Shown: piece after piece, positions 9,859-18,088 of the stretch
Numbering within the stretch: position 1 is the stretch's first letter
Layout of the letters: each line of letters starts with the position of its first letter
Assembly (NCBI RefSeq): GCF_947497935.1
Contig: NZ_CANMIO010000006.1
Coordinates: forward strand, 124,001-188,000
Direction of reading: 5' to 3'
Length of the DNA: 64,000 nt
From: an uncultured Shewanella sp.
Lineage (GTDB): Bacteria; Pseudomonadota; Gammaproteobacteria; Enterobacterales; Shewanellaceae
Made by a program: the position numbers and the translations under genes
Notes under the pieces: model-generated
The model's database searches: none
What the model was told of the DNA's origin: nothing
What the model saw: the letters and a program-made list of their open reading frames with translations, nothing else

Positions 9859-10884
9859 ATGCCAAGACTTTTCTTTTGTCGTTTTTCCTTTTTTATGTCT
9901 GCGAAGCAAAGCTTCGGAGCCTGTTTGCTAGCAATATTGGCTTTAATCGGCTGTAGCAGCCAGCAAGGCGTGGAGCCACCACAGGTCAATGAATTACAGC
10001 CAAAGTTATTTGACCCTTGGTGTGATTATGCCGTGGCTGGGCAGGCTGATGTAGTGTCGTCAGAGTGCATCGACAATGCTAACCAAGGAGACGTTGATGC
10101 CGCTACCAACCTCGCGTATCTCTACGCTCAAGGGATCCTTGTCGAGAGAGATATTCTCCGGGCTATGGACTTTTATCGAATAGCGGCAGAAAAAGGCATG
10201 CCGGAGGCGCAATATTCATTAGCTGAGTTATATCGAAGCGGTGCCGCTGGGGTCGCGCAGCCTAAACTGGCGCGTTATTGGTATCAACAGCTGGTGCAGC
10301 AAACAGTAGAGACATTTCGATACCAGACAGAAGCTCAGTTTATGCTTGGACTGATGTACATGGAGGGCAATGGCGGTGAAAAAGATCTGGTTACCGCCGC
10401 GCGGTTGCTTAAGCTAAGTAGCGATAATGGCCACAGTGAAGCGCCATATGTGCTTGGTAACCTTTACTTGGAAGAGTATGCCAACCCTCAACGGGCTGTT
10501 GATTGGTACCAGCTGAGTGCTGAGCGAGGCTTTGCCCTAGCGATGCGTCAATTAGCGACTATTTATTTAGAAGGATTATTGGGAAAAGTCGACAGCGTTA
10601 AGGCTGAGCAGTGGCTTTTACAAGCGGCAACTCATGGATTGGTTGAAGCGCAAGTAGATCTAGCAACCTTGGAGTATAACGGCGTAAATGGCGAGCCTGA
10701 TTTAATCAAGATATATGTTTGGTTAGCTGCCGCTCAGCATCAAGGTAATGAAATCGCTACTCAGCGTCTCGCATTTATCACAGGCAAGCTTAATGGGTCG
10801 CAGTTAAAGCAGGCGAAAGCGATGAGCCAGCGCTGCATTCAGAGTCAGTTTCAACATTGCCAAGCGTCCACTTTGGTAAATTAG
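9859..10884 (+). CDS. Sel1-repeat (TPR-like) lipoprotein
   Basis: A 341-residue lipoprotein: signal peptide with lipobox LIGC, acylated Cys at residue 32. From about residue 75 to 300 it has five or six Sel1-like repeats of about 36 residues (for example NLAYLYAQGI, YSLAELYRSG, FMLGLMYMEGN, YVLGNLYLEEY, RQLATIYLEG, VDLATLEYNG), forming a helical solenoid for protein contacts. Sel1 lipoproteins act as envelope scaffolds or inhibitors, but the partner is unknown here. ATG at 9859 is chosen because GGGAG precedes it; an internal ATG at 9895 would give a shorter, more usual signal peptide. Confidence 0.85.
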   Translation: MPRLFFCRFSFFMSAKQSFGACLLAILALIGCSSQQGVEPPQVNELQPKLFDPWCDYAVAGQADVVSSECIDNANQGDVDAATNLAYLYAQGILVERDILRAMDFYRIAAEKGMPEAQYSLAELYRSGAAGVAQPKLARYWYQQLVQQTVETFRYQTEAQFMLGLMYMEGNGGEKDLVTAARLLKLSSDNGHSEAPYVLGNLYLEEYANPQRAVDWYQLSAERGFALAMRQLATIYLEGLLGKVDSVKAEQWLLQAATHGLVEAQVDLATLEYNGVNGEPDLIKIYVWLAAAQHQGNEIATQRLAFITGKLNGSQLKQAKAMSQRCIQSQFQHCQASTLVN

Positions 10885-10986
10885 TCTCAAATATTATCTT
10901 TTAATTTTTAATCTAGGCCTCAGGTTGGCTGATTATTATGGGTCGATTTATTATTTATCTTTGTCGATATAAGAGGGATTTTCATC

Positions 10987-11391
10987 TTGGATACACATAA
11001 TACTAAAGAGACTCGTCGCAAGCCTTTAATTGCTCTTGGAGTCGTGGTTTCTATCGTGGCGCTGTTCGCAGCCTTAGTGATGGTGATGCCGAAAGGATTT
11101 AAGTCGACCCATGAAGAGATCGGTACGGGTAAGCCCGCGATTGTGTTTGTCTATGATAATGGCTTAGCGATGAGCAATAGTCAGACCGAGCAAATGAACG
11201 AGGCCCGAGATTATCTTGGCGATGCAGTCCATTTTCTGATTGCAACTACGGGCACACCTGAGGGTGATAAACTTATCCGCCAGCATCGTGCTGATTCTGC
11301 CGAGCTATTATTATTTGATGCGTCAGGCAAGCTGACAAAAAGACAATATGGCTTGAAAACTGCGGGTGAGCTAGTGAATTGGGTACAGTAA
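10987..11391 (+). CDS. Membrane-anchored thioredoxin-fold protein without CXXC
   Basis: 134 residues: a short basic N-terminus, one membrane anchor (about residues 13-34) and a periplasmic domain of about 90 residues whose order (GKPAIVFVYDNG, helix, FLIATTG, ELLLFDASGKLTKRQYG) looks like a thioredoxin fold. The CXXC pair is absent, so it is unlikely to be a redox enzyme. The start is TTG, eight bases after AGAGGGA; no in-frame ATG precedes it. It follows the Sel1 lipoprotein by about 100 bp. Fold assignment is by pattern only. Confidence 0.65.
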   Translation: MDTHNTKETRRKPLIALGVVVSIVALFAALVMVMPKGFKSTHEEIGTGKPAIVFVYDNGLAMSNSQTEQMNEARDYLGDAVHFLIATTGTPEGDKLIRQHRADSAELLLFDASGKLTKRQYGLKTAGELVNWVQ

Positions 11392-11496
11392 GCTAACTAT
11401 CACTAGATATAAAAAGCGATTGATAAAAGTGTCTGATAACAGCGAATAGTAAAAGTTACCAAAAAGGCACTAGTAAATAATTTGTAGTAGCAAAAA

Positions 11497-11541
11497 ACCA
11501 TCCACCTTAACCCATCTTATGGGGTATTGAGTGGATGGTTT
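11497..11541. terminator. Bidirectional terminator
   Basis: AACCATCCAC (11497-11506) pairs perfectly with GTGGATGGTT (11531-11540), with a small nested ACCCAT/ATGGGGT helix. It lies between the converging 10987 gene and ppnP and has A-rich and T-rich flanks. Confidence 0.7.
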
Positions 11542-11575
11542 ACTTGTTTTACAGCTAACGAGCCTAAACTCGGGA

Positions 11576-11857
11576 TTAGCCGTAGATGCAAAGGTATGCA
11601 GTTTGGGTTGCTACTTTGACTTGAAACTTAGCATCGCCGATCACATCAAACTGTTCACCAGCGCTGAAAGTTTGCCACTCAGTTTGGCCCGGTAATAGTA
11701 CCGTTAGCGCGCCAGAGATCACTTGCATCACTTCTGGTGCAGCAGTTCCGAATTCATACTCGCCAACTTCCATTACACCTACCGATGCTGGCTTGTCAGC
11801 ACCGTTAAAAGAAATAGATTTAACCTGACCTTCAAAATATTCATTTACAGCTAGCAT
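11576..11857 (-). CDS. ppnP: Pyrimidine/purine nucleoside phosphorylase PpnP (DUF1255)
   Basis: 93 residues, the usual length of PpnP (formerly YaiE). This small cupin enzyme splits nucleosides with phosphate to give the free base and ribose-1-phosphate in the cytoplasm. Seen: [35 protein letters not shown] and the cupin-like [18 protein letters not shown]. The gene is single, starts with ATG and converges on the 10987 gene with a shared terminator between. Confidence 0.92.
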   Translation of the reverse strand: MLAVNEYFEGQVKSISFNGADKPASVGVMEVGEYEFGTAAPEVMQVISGALTVLLPGQTEWQTFSAGEQFDVIGDAKFQVKVATQTAYLCIYG

Positions 11858-12136
11858 TATTATTCCTCGTGATAAGAATGTTGAACACAGGCTAAACAGC
11901 CAGAGTCTAGGCCCTGTGGCTCAACGGCGGGATATTATCACCAATTGCATTATTACCAATAGCTGAATTTGACAGTGATTAGTTGTGCAAGAGTAGTAAT
12001 AGAGCATAAAGATTCTTAGCGTATAAACAGGGTGATTTTATCCATTATTTCAAAGCTTAATGCTACTCGCGTTGACTTGTTGCAGCTCTGTTATAGAATA
12101 TTGTTTTCAAGGATTGAATAATAGAGTTGGAATACT

Positions 12137-15100
12137 ATGGGTGGCTTGGACAAGATCAGTAATAAGCGATTTACCATTCGAGTGACAGTGGTGGGGATCT
12201 TTATTTTAGCCACAATTGTGACCGCTGTTATTGCCATAGGTTTGCAGTATTACTTTAGTAAAAACATGGCCACCGATGCCGCACTTAAGCTCTATAATCA
12301 TACCGCTAAAAATACCAGCAGTTACCTCACTCAAGTCGATAATCGGGCGATAAATACCACTCGCTTGCTTTCAAATTTCGACGATATTGTCATCGATGGC
12401 GCCTTCAATCCTGAGGTTAGGCAAGCCTTTGCCGATGTCATGCAAATCAATTCATTGTTTTATGCCATCTATATCGGAATGCCCAATGGCGACTTCTATG
12501 AACTGATTAATTTGGATGCCGCTCCGAATATCAGAAAGCAACTTAATGCCTCCCATTTAGATCGCTGGGTTATTATCACGATAAGCGGTGAGGGAGCGCT
12601 ACGTCAAAGAGAGCAGTCCTATCTCGATGAGCAGTTTAATCTACGTGTTACCCATTCCGAAGCTAGCGAATATGATGCCAGAGCCAGGCCTTGGTTTGTC
12701 GGTGCGAATCCAAAAAACGTATCTAAGACAGAGCCTTATCTTTTTCAGCATCTGCAATCGCCAGGGCAAACTTATTCGATAAAGTTAGCTGACTCTGAGG
12801 CGGTATTAGCCTTAGATATTGCGCTTTCAAGTCTGTCTGACTATCTACTTATGCATGGGGGAGACGCTGCAGAGTTCGATGATAAGAAAATCTATCTCTA
12901 TAAGCAGAGTGGTGAGTTGATCGCATCGAATCGGGATAGAAAAACTGGCGTTACAATACCTGAGTCTAAACCGTTAACTTTAACTGCCAATCAGCGAGCC
13001 TTAGTAGAAAACACCGAGCCCTTGTTAGTCTCTAATGAAACCGATTGGGCGCCGATAGACTTTGCCATATCGGGCATGCCCCAAGGTTATAGCATCGATC
13101 TACTTAGCCTGGTGGCCGATATGACAGGCTTAGAGTTGCGTTATATCAATGGTTTTAGTTGGAGTGAATTGACTGAAAGTTATAAAGCTCATGAATTAGA
13201 TATGCTGCATTCTGTAATAAAAACTGACGAGACGCGTTTACTCGGTGAATTTAGTGAGCCGTTTCTTGAGCTTCCTTATGCACTGGTTACCCAGCAAGGG
13301 ACGGCGAAGATCACTCATATTGAGCAACTCAATCGTAAACAAGTTGCGATACCTGCAGGGTGGTCGATTATTGAGGTTATTAGGCAAAACTACCCGCAGA
13401 TTGAGGTAGTTGAGATGCCATCAACCTATGCGATATTACATGCGGTTGAAAAGGGAGAGGTTTTTGCTGCGCTCGATAACAGCATTATTTTGCAGTATAC
13501 GGCGAAGCAGTTTTTTATTGAGCAGATCCAATATCATGAACGAGTAGACTTCTCACCAATAAAACTCAATACCGGTTTGCATGTTGTGATGCCGACTCAC
13601 AGAGCGGACATTATAGAGGTGATAAATCTGGCGCTTGCCAATATCACCCCAGAGCAAACCCAAGCATTGAGAGCAAAATGGTTTGGTGAAGGGGTGAAAC
13701 AAACGTTGCTGACGCAGGGAACCGTTCCCTATGAGGCGCTGATTCACCTTGCAAGTGAGCCTGAAAATCAAAAAAGATTGATCCGCCGTGAGCTTAATGG
13801 TGTCGAGGAGTTTCTCTATGTGACCCCTCTTAGAGCTCCCTCAGCGGGAGGTAAGAAGCCTTCAGCGAGAGGTAAGAAGCCTTTAGCGGGAGGTAAAGAG
13901 ACCTCAGCAGAGGAACGAGATCTTTCTGCTGAGAGTCAAGAGTTCTTGGCAATAGTCGTGCCTACCAAGCAACTACTTGCGACGAGTGTTGAGAAAGTCC
14001 AGCAATCTATTCTACTCACCAGTATCTGTTTATTGATTATCTTGCCTGTATCTTGGCTGTTTTCATCACCCATCATTCGCCCAGTAAAATTGCTGGCCAT
14101 CGAAAATGATAAGATTAAAAATCGTCAATACGATGAGGTGAAGCGGGTTGAAACCAATATTAAAGAGCTGGATGAATTGGCGCAGTCCATGATGGAGATG
14201 TCGACTGCGATTCAAACCTATGAAGAGAATCAAAAGGAGTTGATGGAGTCATTTATCAGGCTCATAGCGCAAGCAATCGATGATAAATCTCCATATACTG
14301 CAGGGCACTGTAACCGCGTACCTGAACTTGGTTTAATGTTAGCTCTGGCGGCTGAAAAATCAGAGCTTACACCGTTTAAAGACTTTAAATTTAGCTCTAA
14401 TGATGAGCAGCGAGAGTTTCGTATTGCTTCCTGGTTACACGACTGTGGCAAAATCACCACTCCTGAGTATATCGTCGATAAGGGCACTAAGCTTGAAGCA
14501 GTTTATAACCGCATTCATGAAGTTAGAATGCGCTTTGAAGTGCTGTGGCGTGACGCAGAGATAGACTCTCTTAAGCGGCGTTCTTCAGGAGAAGGGTCGA
14601 GTGAATTTTATCATGCTGAGCTGGTTGAAAGACGCAAGCAATTGATCGATGATTTTGAGTTTATCGCTAATGCTAATGTTGGCGGCGAATTTATGGACCA
14701 AGAGGCCAAAGATCGCCTAGCGCAGCTGGCAGGCATGACCTGGCAGCGTCATTTTGACGATAGGCTGGGCCTATCGCCAGTGGAAGAGCTTAATCTTGTT
14801 GAGCGAGAAGCTGAGGACGTTTATCCGGTCACTGAGTCGTTACTAAGAGATAAGCCAGAACATATAATCAAGCGGGTCAACAAGGTGGAGTTTGACCCTA
14901 AGTTTGGTATTAAGATGGCGATCCCAGAGCATCAATATAACTTAGGTGAACTCTATAACCTTACTATCTCCCGCGGTACCTTAACGGCGGAGGACAGATT
15001 TAAGATTAATGAGCACGTCACCAGTACCATTAAGATGTTGGAGAACTTGCCGTTCCCGCCAGAGCTTGCCAGAGTGCCGCGTTATGCATCGACTCATCAT

Positions 15101-15403
15101 GAAACCTTAAAAGGCACGGGTTACCCACGCAAGCTTAGCGCCGCAGACTTATCGATCCCTGAGCGGATCTTAGTGGTGGCTGATATTTTTGAAGCCCTGA
15201 CCGCAGCTGATAGACCCTACAAGAAGGCCAAGCCCCTCAGCGTTGCCATCGATATACTGCATAAGATGGCGCTCGATGAACATCTTGATATGGATATCTT
15301 TAAGCTGTTCCTTTCAAGCGGGATTTACCTAGAATATGCGCATAAATTCTTAGATTCGGCACAGATAAATGAGGTCGATGTGGCCAAGTATTTACAGCCA
15401 TAA
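12137..15403 (+). CDS. Cache/SBP_bac_3/HAMP receptor with HD-GYP phosphodiesterase domain
   Basis: A very large (1088 residues) inner-membrane receptor. Order: TM about 15-37; periplasmic Cache-like domain about 45-290; a bacterial solute-binding type 3 domain about 294-530; a repeated low-complexity insert 569-596; TM about 624-645; HAMP-like linker; HD-GYP domain from about 704. The HD pair is H768-D769 (WLHDCGK), followed by H987-H988-E989 and G995-Y996-P997 (HHETLKGTGYP) and EALTAADRPYKK. HD-GYP domains hydrolyse cyclic-di-GMP. About 140 residues are inserted between the HD pair and the HHE motif. The likely role is ligand-dependent lowering of cyclic-di-GMP; the ligand is unknown. Monocistronic. 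Confidence 0.88.
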   Translation: MGGLDKISNKRFTIRVTVVGIFILATIVTAVIAIGLQYYFSKNMATDAALKLYNHTAKNTSSYLTQVDNRAINTTRLLSNFDDIVIDGAFNPEVRQAFADVMQINSLFYAIYIGMPNGDFYELINLDAAPNIRKQLNASHLDRWVIITISGEGALRQREQSYLDEQFNLRVTHSEASEYDARARPWFVGANPKNVSKTEPYLFQHLQSPGQTYSIKLADSEAVLALDIALSSLSDYLLMHGGDAAEFDDKKIYLYKQSGELIASNRDRKTGVTIPESKPLTLTANQRALVENTEPLLVSNETDWAPIDFAISGMPQGYSIDLLSLVADMTGLELRYINGFSWSELTESYKAHELDMLHSVIKTDETRLLGEFSEPFLELPYALVTQQGTAKITHIEQLNRKQVAIPAGWSIIEVIRQNYPQIEVVEMPSTYAILHAVEKGEVFAALDNSIILQYTAKQFFIEQIQYHERVDFSPIKLNTGLHVVMPTHRADIIEVINLALANITPEQTQALRAKWFGEGVKQTLLTQGTVPYEALIHLASEPENQKRLIRRELNGVEEFLYVTPLRAPSAGGKKPSARGKKPLAGGKETSAEERDLSAESQEFLAIVVPTKQLLATSVEKVQQSILLTSICLLIILPVSWLFSSPIIRPVKLLAIENDKIKNRQYDEVKRVETNIKELDELAQSMMEMSTAIQTYEENQKELMESFIRLIAQAIDDKSPYTAGHCNRVPELGLMLALAAEKSELTPFKDFKFSSNDEQREFRIASWLHDCGKITTPEYIVDKGTKLEAVYNRIHEVRMRFEVLWRDAEIDSLKRRSSGEGSSEFYHAELVERRKQLIDDFEFIANANVGGEFMDQEAKDRLAQLAGMTWQRHFDDRLGLSPVEELNLVEREAEDVYPVTESLLRDKPEHIIKRVNKVEFDPKFGIKMAIPEHQYNLGELYNLTISRGTLTAEDRFKINEHVTSTIKMLENLPFPPELARVPRYASTHHETLKGTGYPRKLSAADLSIPERILVVADIFEALTAADRPYKKAKPLSVAIDILHKMALDEHLDMDIFKLFLSSGIYLEYAHKFLDSAQINEVDVAKYLQP
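13841..13924 (+). repeat. 21-bp coding minisatellite in the HD-GYP receptor gene
   Basis: Three 21-bp units start at 13841, 13862 and 13883, with a decayed fourth at 13904. The first two units differ at one base. Each encodes SAGGKKP-like heptapeptides, so copy-number change would keep the reading frame. The repeat lies in the stretch between the binding domain and the second membrane segment. Confidence 0.8.
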
Positions 15404-15532
15404 TCGATGAGAAAGCGTGGTTAAATGATGACGGCCAAGTTCTATATCGGACAGAATTTGGCTGCTTTAATCTCTAAGTGAATAAGTTATCAGGGGATTA
15501 ATGGCTGATTAATCCTTAATCAAAAAAAGTCA

Positions 15533-15560
15533 TTGTTGAATACGCTTGTAATGGTAGAAT
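15533..15560 (+). promoter_or_regulatory. Candidate sigma-70 promoter of the Omp85-like gene
   Basis: TTGTTG, a gap of 16 bp, and TAGAAT lie about 45 bp before the ATG at 15606. Slightly upstream, GGATTAA and TTAATCC (15495-15515) form a 7-bp inverted repeat. Assignment is by consensus match only. Confidence 0.4.
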
Positions 15561-15605
15561 GCCGCCCCTTAATTCCCATTATCTTCGTTACTGATTAGAG
15601 TATTT

Positions 15606-16772
15606 ATGAAACGGATTTTGTTGTTATCCCTATTGGCCTTATCTCATCAAGCCGCGGCAGTTGAACCTTTATTTGAAACACCGAAAGATATGCAGCCGAC
15701 TTGGGTTGATGACATCTTGTCGGTGTTTGGTGCCGACGGTGAGTTTGATGAAACTAAGCCTATCGATATGAGCTACTTACCAACGGCATATTACACGCCG
15801 GAGAAGAAGTTTGGTGTGGGGCTATTGATGGTGGGACTATATAAAACCGATGGTGCGGCCAGCGACGAGCAGCCTTCATCACTGGTGTTGAACTCATTTG
15901 TGTCGATGAACAACTCTTATGGCGTCGAAGTTGAAAACATGACCTTTTTCAACGGCGGTAAGCAGCGTTTGCAGCTAGGGCTAGAGCTACATAACGAAGC
16001 CGCGGTCTATTACGGTCAAGGTATTGAACAGGGCAATATTGACGCGAATCATCATGAGTTTGAGGAGCAAGTTTATAGCTTTAAGCCTCGCTTTATGACT
16101 GAAGTTGCCGATAACTATTTTCTCGGTGTTGGGGCTGACTTTACCTATGCCAGTGCTGAAAAGTTAGAGTTAGTTGAAACAGGGCTGCCTGTGGATTCTG
16201 CAGATATTTTACCGAATAACTTTAGCTCGGGTGTGGTGGTAACCAGCATTTATGACTCTCGCGACTATCGACTAAATGCCACTAAAGGTTGGTTATTTCA
16301 GATCGACGCCGGTCTTTATCAAAACAGCGAGTACTCATCGTTTTCGACTTACAACCTCGAGTTAGCGAACTATATTGACTTGAGTTCAACCTCTCTGTTG
16401 AGTTCTGCGCCAGGGCTTATCGCCTGGCAAGTGCAGGGGCACTTTACCAATGGCGATGTGCCTTGGAACATGTTGCCAGACTTAGGTGGCTCAGGAGCGA
16501 TGCGTGGCTACATTAAAGGTCGCTACCGTGACGAGCAGATGATGATGAGCCAAGTTGAATATCGCTTACCTATCTTCCAGCGTTACGGCATGGTGTTTTG
16601 GGGGGGAGTCGGCAGTGTCGCCTCTAAGGTCAGCGATCTTAATGAGGAGTTGATGACCTCTTACGGCACCGGGTTCCGTTTTAAAATCAAAGACAATATT
16701 AACTTACGCTTAGATATTGGTGTAGGTGAAAATGAAACCAATTTCTACCTTAATGTGAACGAAGTATTTTGA
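15606..16772 (+). CDS. Omp85/BamA-TamA-like outer-membrane barrel without POTRA domains
   Basis: 388 residues with a signal peptide (cleavage near AAA-VEP, residue 19). The mature protein is rich in alternating beta strands and ends in a phenylalanine (NVNEVF), typical for outer-membrane barrels. GGSGAMRGYIKGRYRD near residue 296-311 is the RGY-type motif of loop 6 in Omp85 proteins, and YDSRDYRLNATKGWLFQ is the usual start of the surface-antigen (D15) domain. The N-terminal part is too short for POTRA domains, so this is a barrel-only family member. It is directly followed by the DUF3108 gene and is likely co-translated with it. Confidence 0.82.
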   Translation: MKRILLLSLLALSHQAAAVEPLFETPKDMQPTWVDDILSVFGADGEFDETKPIDMSYLPTAYYTPEKKFGVGLLMVGLYKTDGAASDEQPSSLVLNSFVSMNNSYGVEVENMTFFNGGKQRLQLGLELHNEAAVYYGQGIEQGNIDANHHEFEEQVYSFKPRFMTEVADNYFLGVGADFTYASAEKLELVETGLPVDSADILPNNFSSGVVVTSIYDSRDYRLNATKGWLFQIDAGLYQNSEYSSFSTYNLELANYIDLSSTSLLSSAPGLIAWQVQGHFTNGDVPWNMLPDLGGSGAMRGYIKGRYRDEQMMMSQVEYRLPIFQRYGMVFWGGVGSVASKVSDLNEELMTSYGTGFRFKIKDNINLRLDIGVGENETNFYLNVNEVF

Positions 16773-16774
16773 TC

Positions 16775-17545
16775 ATGCGTGGTTTCTCTGCCCGTTTATC
16801 TAGCGCGTTGGGGCTGGCATTAATGCTAGCTTCAGCGAATAACGCCTTTGCTAGCGATGCAAAGACGCTGCCAATAGCACCTTCTGCCACGTCGTTGTCA
16901 GAGCCCGTAAAACAGTGCAGTCGTAATGCAAAATACGACATTTACCTCAGTGGTATCCATACCGGCACTATGGATCGCACCGAGACTTGGCAGGGGAAAG
17001 CGGCGGTTGTCACCTCAAACAGTCAAGCCAGCATCTTAGGTATTGGTACTAAGTATCAACAAAGGGCTGAGCTAGTTTGGTCGAATGACAGCGGCCAGTG
17101 GCTTACCAATAAATTTCATCAGAAGGTGACAGGGTTTCGCGCTAGAGATATGCAAGCGACCTTCAGTGATAACGGCCGTGAATCGCAGGTTGATATTGAT
17201 GGGGATATCGAAAATTATGTATCGGCAGATATCCCATTACGAGATGTCGATACTTTGGCGATTCAGATGCGTGAATATCTGCTGAAAGGGCGACAACAAT
17301 TTCGCTTAATCAGGCAAGCTTCAGATGCCATCGAGCCGTATCAATACTATGTGCAAGATCAGGTAACAGCTAACATCGCGCCTTGGGGGGAGTTAAGCTT
17401 AATTCCGGTTAAGCAGACCGGTGCCGAAGAAGTGACCTACTATTTTGCGCCCGCTATGGATTATCAACTCGTTAAAGCTCGCTATCACGGCATTATATTA
17501 CGTGGGCTTATCCAGCTTAATCAATACAGCTCATCCTGTGGCTAA
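16775..17545 (+). CDS. DUF3108 periplasmic protein
   Basis: About 257 residues with a signal peptide (SSALGLALMLASANNAFA, cleavage near residue 26). The mature part fits the DUF3108 pattern: YDIYLSGIHTGTMDRTETW at the start, a central beta-rich region, and the YYFAPAMDYQLVKARYHGII stretch near the end. DUF3108 proteins are periplasmic, of unknown function, and sometimes linked to envelope polymers. I prefer the ATG at 16775, 2 bp after the stop of the Omp85-like gene, to an in-frame TTG at 16769; either gives tight translational coupling. The pair probably forms one envelope unit. Confidence 0.78.
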   Translation: MRGFSARLSSALGLALMLASANNAFASDAKTLPIAPSATSLSEPVKQCSRNAKYDIYLSGIHTGTMDRTETWQGKAAVVTSNSQASILGIGTKYQQRAELVWSNDSGQWLTNKFHQKVTGFRARDMQATFSDNGRESQVDIDGDIENYVSADIPLRDVDTLAIQMREYLLKGRQQFRLIRQASDAIEPYQYYVQDQVTANIAPWGELSLIPVKQTGAEEVTYYFAPAMDYQLVKARYHGIILRGLIQLNQYSSSCG

Positions 17546-17556
17546 GCTTGTTTCAT

Positions 17557-17588
17557 AAGTAACCTTACCTCATTGGGTAAGGTTACTT
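17557..17588 (+). terminator. Hairpin after the Omp85/DUF3108 operon
   Basis: AAGTAACCTTACC and GGTAAGGTTACTT form a perfect 13-bp stem with a short loop. Only a few T residues follow, so it may be a weak terminator. Confidence 0.6.
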
Positions 17589-17619
17589 GTTATAGCCGCA
17601 CTGATTTAAAGCTCACATC

Positions 17620-17856
17620 AATTAAATCAGCCACATCAGCCACGCTAATTACATCAACCACATCAATCACATCAACCACGTCAGTTACACCAATTACACC
17701 AATTACACTAATTAAATCAGCCACATCAGTTACACCAATTAAATCAGCCACGCTAATTACATTAACCACATCAATCACATCAACCACGTCAGTTACACCA
17801 ATTACACCAATTAAATCAGCCACACCAATCAAACCAATTACATCTGTCATATCAAT
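17620..17856. repeat. 9-bp-period degenerate tandem repeat array
   Basis: About 26 units of a 9-mer of the form ACATCAACC / ACACCAATT / AAATCAGCC. A higher-order period of 108 bp (12 units) is visible: the series that starts ACGCTAATT at 17642 recurs at 17750 with few changes. Because the period is a multiple of three there are open frames on both strands (Thr/Ser/Ile-rich on plus, Val/Asp/Ile-rich on minus), but none has a ribosome binding site, so I do not call a gene. Confidence 0.85.
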
Positions 17857-17950
17857 ATCGACAGTACAAGCCTCCGTACAGAGTCACTATTCTTTCTCTT
17901 GAGTTTAGATTAAGGACTCATTGCGATTTACCCCCTCGACAGGCGCTAAA

Positions 17951-17967
17951 TTGTATTGTGTATACAA
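17951..17967. promoter_or_regulatory. Inverted repeat upstream of the Ig-like lipoprotein
   Basis: TTGTAT and ATACAA flank TGTGT, about 120 bp before the ATG at 18089. It may be an operator or part of a promoter. Nothing else was recognised between the repeat array and the gene. Confidence 0.3.
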
Positions 17968-18088
17968 TGGCTAATCTTTTGATTTATAAAGAACAGTAAG
18001 CATTGATTGTTTCGATTGTGATATGTATGTTACAGCTTGGTGTGAGGTTTATGGATACTCGCTTTAACTAACTATGTGAGTTTTAAGG

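Noticed and set aside
17573..17902. Thr/Ser-rich and Val/Asp-rich frames over the 9-bp repeat
   Set aside because: Open frames follow from the repeat period; the plus start falls within a hairpin and neither has a ribosome binding site.
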